Shown: positions 60,001 through 64,000 of the stretch, one piece after another
Position numbering within the stretch: the first letter of the stretch is position 1
How the letters are laid out: each line of letters begins with the position of its first letter
Assembly (NCBI RefSeq): GCF_002257585.1
Contig: NZ_CP022743.1
Location: forward strand, 3,038,001-3,102,000
Source: Mucilaginibacter xinganensis
Lineage (GTDB): Bacteria > Bacteroidota > Bacteroidia > Sphingobacteriales > Sphingobacteriaceae
Length of the DNA: 64,000 bases
Direction: 5' to 3'
Translations under genes and position numbers: made by a program
Notes under the pieces: model-generated
The model's input: only the letters and a program-made list of their open reading frames with translations
Databases searched by the model: none
What the model was told of the DNA's origin: nothing

Positions 60001-62682
60001 TCAACAGGGAAGATCTTATATGTTGATTGGTCAAACTGGTCAGAACGGTTACAGCAAACCAATCCAACTGAAGCAGCTATGCTGTCTTTTACATCTGACA
60101 AAAACAGCTATAAAGTTGGTGAGGATGCCACCCTGACAATCCCAACGATGAGTGATGGCCGCGCTTTGGTAAGCTTTGAAACCGGTAGTAAAGTGCTAAA
60201 AACCGCCTGGATAGATACAAAAAAAGGACAAACCCGCTATACTTTCAAAATTGATAAAACTATGGCTCCTAATATTTTTGTGAACGTTACCCTGCTGCAG
60301 CGCCATTCGCAAACGGTGAACGATCTGCCAATCCGGATGTATGGCGCTATTCCGCTTTCTGTTGATAATCCCGAAACCATTTTGAAACCTGTTATCAGCA
60401 TGGCAGATAAGATCAGACCTGAAACGAAATCGTCAATTACTGTTTCAGAAGCATCAGGCAAAGAAATGACCTACACGGTGGCCATAGTTGACGAAGGATT
60501 GCTTGATATTACTAACTATAAAACCCCTGATCCACATGAAACTTTCTATGCACGCGAGGCCCTTGGTGTAAAAACATGGGATTTATTCGATTATATAATC
60601 GGCGCTTTCGGTGGTGGACTGGAGCGGATCTTAAGTATTGGCGGTGACGGAAGCGGGGGTGCCAACCACAATGTGTCAGTAAACCGTTTTAAACCTGTTG
60701 TAAAATTTTTAGGGCCATTTCATTTAGATGCAGGAGATAAGCAAACGCATACATTTACTTTACCCCAGTATATTGGATCTGTAAAGGCAATGGTTATTGC
60801 CGGGCATAATGGCAGTTATGGCCATGCGGAGAAAGTGGTGGCTGTTAAAAAGCCTTTGATGATCCTTGCTACCCTGCCGAGGGTTTTAGGCCCGTCAGAG
60901 AAAATTCAATTGCCGGTTACCGTTTTTGCAATGGAGAACAATATTAAAACGGTAAATGTTCAGGTACAATCAAATGCCTTTAGCAATCTTGGCGGCAATA
61001 ATCAAAAGTCCATCACGTTTGCAAAACCGGGTGATCAGTTGGTAACCTTTGATTTAAGTGTCAAAGATTTCGTTGGCGTAGGCAAGGTACGGATCATTGC
61101 CAAAAGTGGAGGTGAAACTGCTGTTTATGATGTTGAACTTAATATTCGTAACCCTAACCCACCCGTTACTAGAATCCAGGAAAAGGAGCTTAAGCCCGGC
61201 GAAAGCTGGAATGCTCCTTACACGGCTATTGGCATTAATGGTACCAATAAGGCAACTTTGGAAACTGCATCTATCCCGCCTTTAAATCTGACCAAACGAC
61301 TGGGTTATTTAATAGAATACCCGTATGGCTGCGTTGAACAAACAACTTCATCAGCATTCCCGCAATTGTATCTTGACCAACTGCTTGATTTAACAGCCAG
61401 GCAAAAAGCAGAAAGCGAACGAAATATTAAAGCAACCATAAACAGGTTAAACGGGTTCCAGGTAAGTAATGGGGGCTTAAGTTATTGGCCCGGAGTTGGC
61501 GAGGCCGATGACTGGGGAACCAATTATGCTGGGCATTTTATGCTGGCGGCGCAGGCAAAAGGGTATAGCCTGCCGCTCGGGTTTATAGACCAATGGAAAA
61601 AATATCAAAAACAAAAGGCCTTGACCTGGGCACCTGATTCGAGAAGCTTTTATGGCGCAGATTTGGTGCAGGCCTACCGTTTATACCTGTTAGCGCTCGC
61701 CCGCTCACCAGAACTTGGCGCGATGAACAGGCTTAGAGAATTTAAATATTTGAGCATTGAAGCAAAATGGCGGTTGGCGGCAGCTTATAAACTGGCTGGC
61801 CAGCCGGAGATAGGTTTGCAAATGATTGTTGGCTTACCGCTAGTAATTAAACCATACAACAGCATGTACGGTACTTATGGCTCCGATTTGCGCGACGAAG
61901 CCATGATATTGGAAACCCTAACCCTGCTTGGGCAACAGCAAAAAGCTGCCGGCTTATTACGGACAGTTGCGAACAAATTATCACAGGACGATTGGTACAG
62001 CACACAAACCACAGCTTATTCCCTTATTGCTATTGCTCAGTATTGCGGTGAACATAAATCATCGGCAAAGCTGTCCTTTAGTTACCAGGCCGGTAATTTA
62101 AAATCCAACGTTAGTTCGCAATCTTACCTATGGCAGTTGCCTATTGATGCCAAGGGCGGTAACGTTTCATTGAAAAACACGGGAACTAATAAATTGTACA
62201 TCAGGCTTATCCAACAGGGACAACCATCATCTGGCGAAGATGTGCAAACACGCATCAACCCTGATGTTTTACAAATGCGGATTGCCTACACCACCCTTGG
62301 CGGTAAACAATTAGACCCGGCCAGCCTGAAACAGGGAACAGACTTTGTAGCACAGGTAATCATTAAGAACACCGGTAAACGCGGCCGTTACGATAACCTG
62401 GCGCTTACACAAATCTTTCCATCTGGCTGGGAGATACTGAATACCCGCATGATGAACGGCGCCGAAGCATTCCCATCCTCGCCATCAGATTACAGGGATA
62501 TAAGGGACGACCGGGTGAATACTTATTTTAGTTTACCGGAAGGCAAAGAAGTAACTTATTATGTTATGTTAAATGCGGCCTATGCTGGCAAATATTATCT
62601 GCCAGCGACTTACTGCGAAGCAATGTACAATAATGCAATTACAGCTTTAATAAAAGGGCAATGGGTGGAGGTGATTAGGTAA
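57076..62682 (+). CDS. Bacterial alpha-2-macroglobulin family protein
   Basis: A 1868-residue periplasmic protease trap. An N-terminal membrane helix (about 14-32) anchors it. A series of MG beta-sandwich domains follows, among them an acidic Gly/Asp-rich insertion near residues 470-500. The bait region and MG domains lead to the thioester motif G-C-V-E-Q-T-T-S with Cys1419 intact, then alpha-helical TED domain repeats, then a C-terminal receptor-like domain. These proteins trap proteases that reach the periplasm. The common partner pbpC is not next to it. Its stop codon overlaps the left terminal repeat of the element at 62681. Confidence 0.93.
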   Translation: MDTFYSLFRTRKGLISLGIFLALAISVVFIIFRHRQKPAVDPEFSKYIESYTTGIISKGSTIKIRLASEVQVSHEQNAPLSDNIFSFSPSIKGKAYWIDARTVEFRPEGKLDPDKNYTGDFKLKKIVDVDGRFSDFKFSFQTTKPDYTVTFTGLQTATNTAIDKMKLGGVIQTADNEDPADIEKIISANFVNPVSVVWQHNPVTKTHHFTINQLNRGNGITNKLTINWDGEALHVDKKGSQSFDIPAIGDFRVLNISAVQDNDQYILVQFSDNIMVGQELNGLVGMSNVTDAAYTIEGSMVKVYAPERLQGNYSVFVNEGVENISHKKITKAYTANVFFENRLPAVTIPGKGVILPDSGKLMMPFEATNLNAVDVSIVKIYENNVPQYFQNNGFDGGEELRHVGKPVVQKTIRLDEDKSLNLSKKNRFMLDIDQLLRTEPGAIYRVIIGFRKDYSIYNCKAGSPVLKNEGDDEGYGYEGNGSFGTNSGSISDEDDDFWSRYDNFYPDGYNWQERNDPCTNSYFSKDRWAVRNIIASNIGLIAKRGSDNGMLVAVTNILTTKPMSGVELELLDYQKQVILKTTSDGDGLAKFDMKRKPYLLVAKNGKERGYLKLDDGSSLPLSRFNVGGEQIQSGLKGFIYGERGVWRPGDSIFMSFILEDKLKTLPADLPVQFELYDVNGKLYRRLTQTKSLDGFYSFHTATEASSPTGNWSAKVKVGGAVFEKNVKVETIMPNRLKIGLTFGSAKELTKGGDVTGNLTAQWLFGGTAQSLKAKVDAFLSPKSTAFKGYEDYVFDDPTLAFTTQTQTIFDGRLDETGKASVNTNINIEKQAPGQLTANFLVKVFEPGGNFSIQSLSMPYNVYPGYVGIKTEKGSDLSGMLVTDKDHDIDIADVDVNGKPFEGTRNVELELYKIQWRWWWDETGNSLSNFTQDKYNKLIKTAAVKVVNGHGKWNLRINQADWGRYLIRVKDPETGHSTGKILYVDWSNWSERLQQTNPTEAAMLSFTSDKNSYKVGEDATLTIPTMSDGRALVSFETGSKVLKTAWIDTKKGQTRYTFKIDKTMAPNIFVNVTLLQRHSQTVNDLPIRMYGAIPLSVDNPETILKPVISMADKIRPETKSSITVSEASGKEMTYTVAIVDEGLLDITNYKTPDPHETFYAREALGVKTWDLFDYIIGAFGGGLERILSIGGDGSGGANHNVSVNRFKPVVKFLGPFHLDAGDKQTHTFTLPQYIGSVKAMVIAGHNGSYGHAEKVVAVKKPLMILATLPRVLGPSEKIQLPVTVFAMENNIKTVNVQVQSNAFSNLGGNNQKSITFAKPGDQLVTFDLSVKDFVGVGKVRIIAKSGGETAVYDVELNIRNPNPPVTRIQEKELKPGESWNAPYTAIGINGTNKATLETASIPPLNLTKRLGYLIEYPYGCVEQTTSSAFPQLYLDQLLDLTARQKAESERNIKATINRLNGFQVSNGGLSYWPGVGEADDWGTNYAGHFMLAAQAKGYSLPLGFIDQWKKYQKQKALTWAPDSRSFYGADLVQAYRLYLLALARSPELGAMNRLREFKYLSIEAKWRLAAAYKLAGQPEIGLQMIVGLPLVIKPYNSMYGTYGSDLRDEAMILETLTLLGQQQKAAGLLRTVANKLSQDDWYSTQTTAYSLIAIAQYCGEHKSSAKLSFSYQAGNLKSNVSSQSYLWQLPIDAKGGNVSLKNTGTNKLYIRLIQQGQPSSGEDVQTRINPDVLQMRIAYTTLGGKQLDPASLKQGTDFVAQVIIKNTGKRGRYDNLALTQIFPSGWEILNTRMMNGAEAFPSSPSDYRDIRDDRVNTYFSLPEGKEVTYYVMLNAAYAGKYYLPATYCEAMYNNAITALIKGQWVEVIR

Positions 62683-63168
62683 GTTGATTGAGTTAGATTA
62701 AGTTGATTAGGTTAAAAATTAAAAGAAAGTTATTTAGAGAATGGCTTCATTTACAGAATTGGAAACATGGAAACAAGCAAGAAAGATAAGAAATATAGTT
62801 TCTGCTTTGGTGAAAAAGTTCCCATCCGAGGAAAAGTTCAGGCTCACTATCAGATAACTAGATGTTCAAGGTCAATAGGAAACAATATCGCAGAAGGCCA
62901 CGGGCGCTTTCATCACTAGGATAATATCCGATTTTGCATTATAGCAAGAGGTTCATTATCTGAAACACTTGATCATATGATAGTTGCATTTGATGAGGAA
63001 TTAATAACTGAAGAATTTCTAAATTCATTTCAGGAAGAATATGACCAATGCTTAAAACTATTAAATGGGTATATCCAATTTATTAAAAGGAAAAAGAATA
63101 ATGAGTTGGATTGATTTTTTAAGCTTTAACTAAATCAACTTAATCTAACTCAATCAACTTAATCAACT
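62681..63168. mobile_element. Small element: long terminal inverted repeats around a decayed four-helix-bundle gene
   Basis: The left repeat (62681-62726) and right repeat (63115-63160, complement) share a perfect 28-bp inverted repeat beginning AAGTTGATTGAGTTAGATTA, then similarity over about 18 more bp. They enclose only the pseudogene at 62741. Both ends abut stop codons of the flanking convergent genes. No transposase is inside, so it would be non-autonomous. Related solo repeats follow pstS and topA. Element status is inferred from structure. Confidence 0.6.
62741..63114 (+). pseudogene. Four-helix-bundle (S23/IVP-like) protein, frameshifted and interrupted
   Basis: Reading from ATG gives MASFTELETWKQARKIRN, then A-L-V-K-K-F-P-S-E-E-K-F-R-L-T, after which a stop comes at once. 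Restoring one base near 62848 continues as D-Q-I-T-R-C-S-R-S-I-G-N-N-I-A-E-G-H-G-R-F-H-H, then a TAG (62917-62919) where Gln is expected. The rest (L-S-E-T-L-D-H, then D-E-E-L-I-T-E-E) runs to TGA at 63112. The motifs are those of the 23S rRNA-intervening-sequence protein family, about 120 residues. One frameshift plus one nonsense codon show decay. Confidence 0.85.
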
Positions 63169-63889
63169 ACATCTTAAACAACCCGTACTTAAGAATACAA
63201 TAAATCGCCCTAACTCCGTCCTTCCACCCTATTTTTTTTCCATCTTCATAAGTACGGCCATAATAAGAGATTCCAACTTCGTAGATCCGGATTTTTGGTA
63301 CGCGTGCAATTTTCTGTGTAACCTCTGGTTCAAAGCCAAACCGTTGTTCGGTTAGCTTGATGGATTGGATCAGCGTGGTATCAAATAACTTGTAACAGGT
63401 TTCCATATCAGTAAGGTTCAGGTTACTGAACATGTTTGATGCGAAAGTAAGCCAGCGGTTGCCTATCGTATGCCAAAAAAATAATATCCTGTGCGGGTTG
63501 CTCCCCATAAACCTTGAGCCATAAACCACGTCTGCAAAGCCGGAACAAACTGGTTTCAGCAGGTCATTGTATTCCTCCGGGTCATATTCCAAATCGGCGT
63601 CCTGGATAATAAGGTATTCGCCTGTTGCTTTTGAGATGCCGGTATGAAGCGCAGCTCCTTTACCTTTATTATGTTCGTGCTTAAAATAACTTATTGGTAG
63701 ATCAGGATTGTTTTGCTGATAGGTTTGAACAGCCTGTTCTGTATGATCGGTCGAGAAATCATTTACAATGATCACTTCCTTTCGGATATTATCAATCAGC
63801 TTAACTGCCTTAATCTTATCTAAAATTAAATGGATCGTATTACCTTCGTTGTAAGCAGGGATTATAATTGATAATTTCTCTATCTTCAT
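63167..63889 (-). CDS. Glycosyltransferase family 2 (dolichyl-phosphate-mannose synthase-like)
   Basis: A 240-residue GT-A transferase: S-I-I-I-P-A-Y-N-E-G-N-T, I-V-N-D-F-S-T-D-H-T, K-G-A-A-L-H-T-G, and the metal-binding D-A-D in I-I-Q-D-A-D-L-E-Y. It resembles polyprenyl-phosphate mannose/glucose synthases without membrane helices. ATG at 63889 (MKIEKLSIIIP) is chosen over the upstream 63913 start, which would overlap the divergent gene. The stop codon is part of the right repeat of the mobile element. Confidence 0.88.
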   Translation of the reverse strand: MKIEKLSIIIPAYNEGNTIHLILDKIKAVKLIDNIRKEVIIVNDFSTDHTEQAVQTYQQNNPDLPISYFKHEHNKGKGAALHTGISKATGEYLIIQDADLEYDPEEYNDLLKPVCSGFADVVYGSRFMGSNPHRILFFWHTIGNRWLTFASNMFSNLNLTDMETCYKLFDTTLIQSIKLTEQRFGFEPEVTQKIARVPKIRIYEVGISYYGRTYEDGKKIGWKDGVRAIYCILKYGLFKM

Positions 63890-63897
63890 TCCAATAA

Positions 63898-64000
63898 ATG
63901 CGACTGGGTTCAAACCGAATATCTTTTTTAATTAAAAAACCAAAAGTAATAATAATACTTTCGTTTTTGTCGGCCTTGTTCCTGCTGTTTTGGCTTTGTT
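63898..64000 (+). CDS. Start of a membrane protein, cut by the window end
   Basis: An open frame from ATG 63898 runs beyond the window: M-R-L-G-S-N-R-I-S-F-L-I-K-K-P-K, then a hydrophobic stretch I-I-I-L-S-F-L-S-A-L-F-L-L-F-W-L. Basic residues followed by a membrane helix suggest an inner-membrane protein. Polytopic GT39-like transferases often sit beside GT2 genes of this kind, but that is a guess. Only 34 codons are visible and the start lies 8 nt from the divergent GT2 start. Confidence 0.45.
   Translation, partial: MRLGSNRISFLIKKPKVIIILSFLSALFLLFWLC

Noticed and set aside
1..64000. tRNA, rRNA and transposase genes
   Set aside because: No cloverleaf, rRNA segment or transposase frame was recognised by eye; a covariance-model scan would be decisive.

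Overview
The window looks like chromosome of a Bacteroidota bacterium of the Sphingobacteriaceae type (Mucilaginibacter/Pedobacter-like). This is inferred from several things. Most starts lack Shine-Dalgarno sequences, and several promoters carry the Bacteroidota -7 element TAnnTTTG. One surface protein has a CHU_C (type IX secretion, type B) tail. Lipoproteins follow the S-C-K-K pattern, there is a stand-alone RRM protein, and the topA, proBA, mnmA and alpha-2-macroglobulin genes are of Bacteroidota type. I see no rRNA, tRNA, CRISPR array or complete transposase gene.

Region 1 (1-22.0 kb) is an extracellular polysaccharide locus. It holds a PglC-type initiating sugar-phosphate transferase, a Wzy-like polymerase/ligase, four sugar-polymer enzymes of GT4 or propeller type, and an AsnB-type amidotransferase. 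It also encodes a UDP-glucuronate 4-epimerase-like enzyme, a pectate-lyase-like lipoprotein and a small lipoprotein sharing its N-terminal module. A UDP-sugar 4,6-dehydratase, a PLP-fold protein, a GNAT, two FemAB/GNAT-like acyltransferases and a PhyH oxygenase follow. An MBOAT/SGNH O-acylation pair closes the locus. I infer a uronate-containing, amidated and acylated polymer with its own surface lyase. An HTH regulator and a UspA protein sit inside the locus.

Region 2 (22.0-35.9 kb) is a stress/low-energy island: HdeD, PEP synthase, a helical protein, a beta-CASP RNase, a three-gene Mla/MCE lipid transporter, a receiver protein and a BON protein. It continues with two UspA proteins, a 53-residue protein, Hsp20, a PAS histidine kinase and an FMN split-barrel protein. 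TGA-N6-TCA palindromes (CRP/FNR type) lie upstream of most of its transcription units. In four promoters in the window (HTH gene, ppsA, BON gene, FMN protein) the palindrome centre is exactly 29.5 bp upstream of a -7-like element. That is the geometry of class II activation and is the best candidate here for an undescribed regulon.

Region 3 (36-45 kb) is mixed accessory and surface genes: an esterase, a 2OG oxygenase, a CHC2-only primase-like protein, an RRM protein, a membrane protein/amidase pair, and a large secreted protein. In that protein an SGNH esterase appears inserted inside a cadherin-like domain. Region 4 (45-49.9 kb) is a phosphate operon (porin O/P, pstSCAB). It is preceded by a direct repeat of YTTAACC with an 11-bp period, which also occurs upstream of the pectate-lyase-like gene.

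Region 5 (50-64 kb) carries housekeeping genes (proBA, mnmA, topA), a hypothetical protein, a large alpha-2-macroglobulin, a GT2 and the start of a membrane protein. GTTGATT-rich repeats sit directly at the stop codons of pstS, topA, the macroglobulin gene and the GT2 gene. The last two copies form long terminal inverted repeats around a decayed four-helix-bundle (S23/IVP-like) gene.
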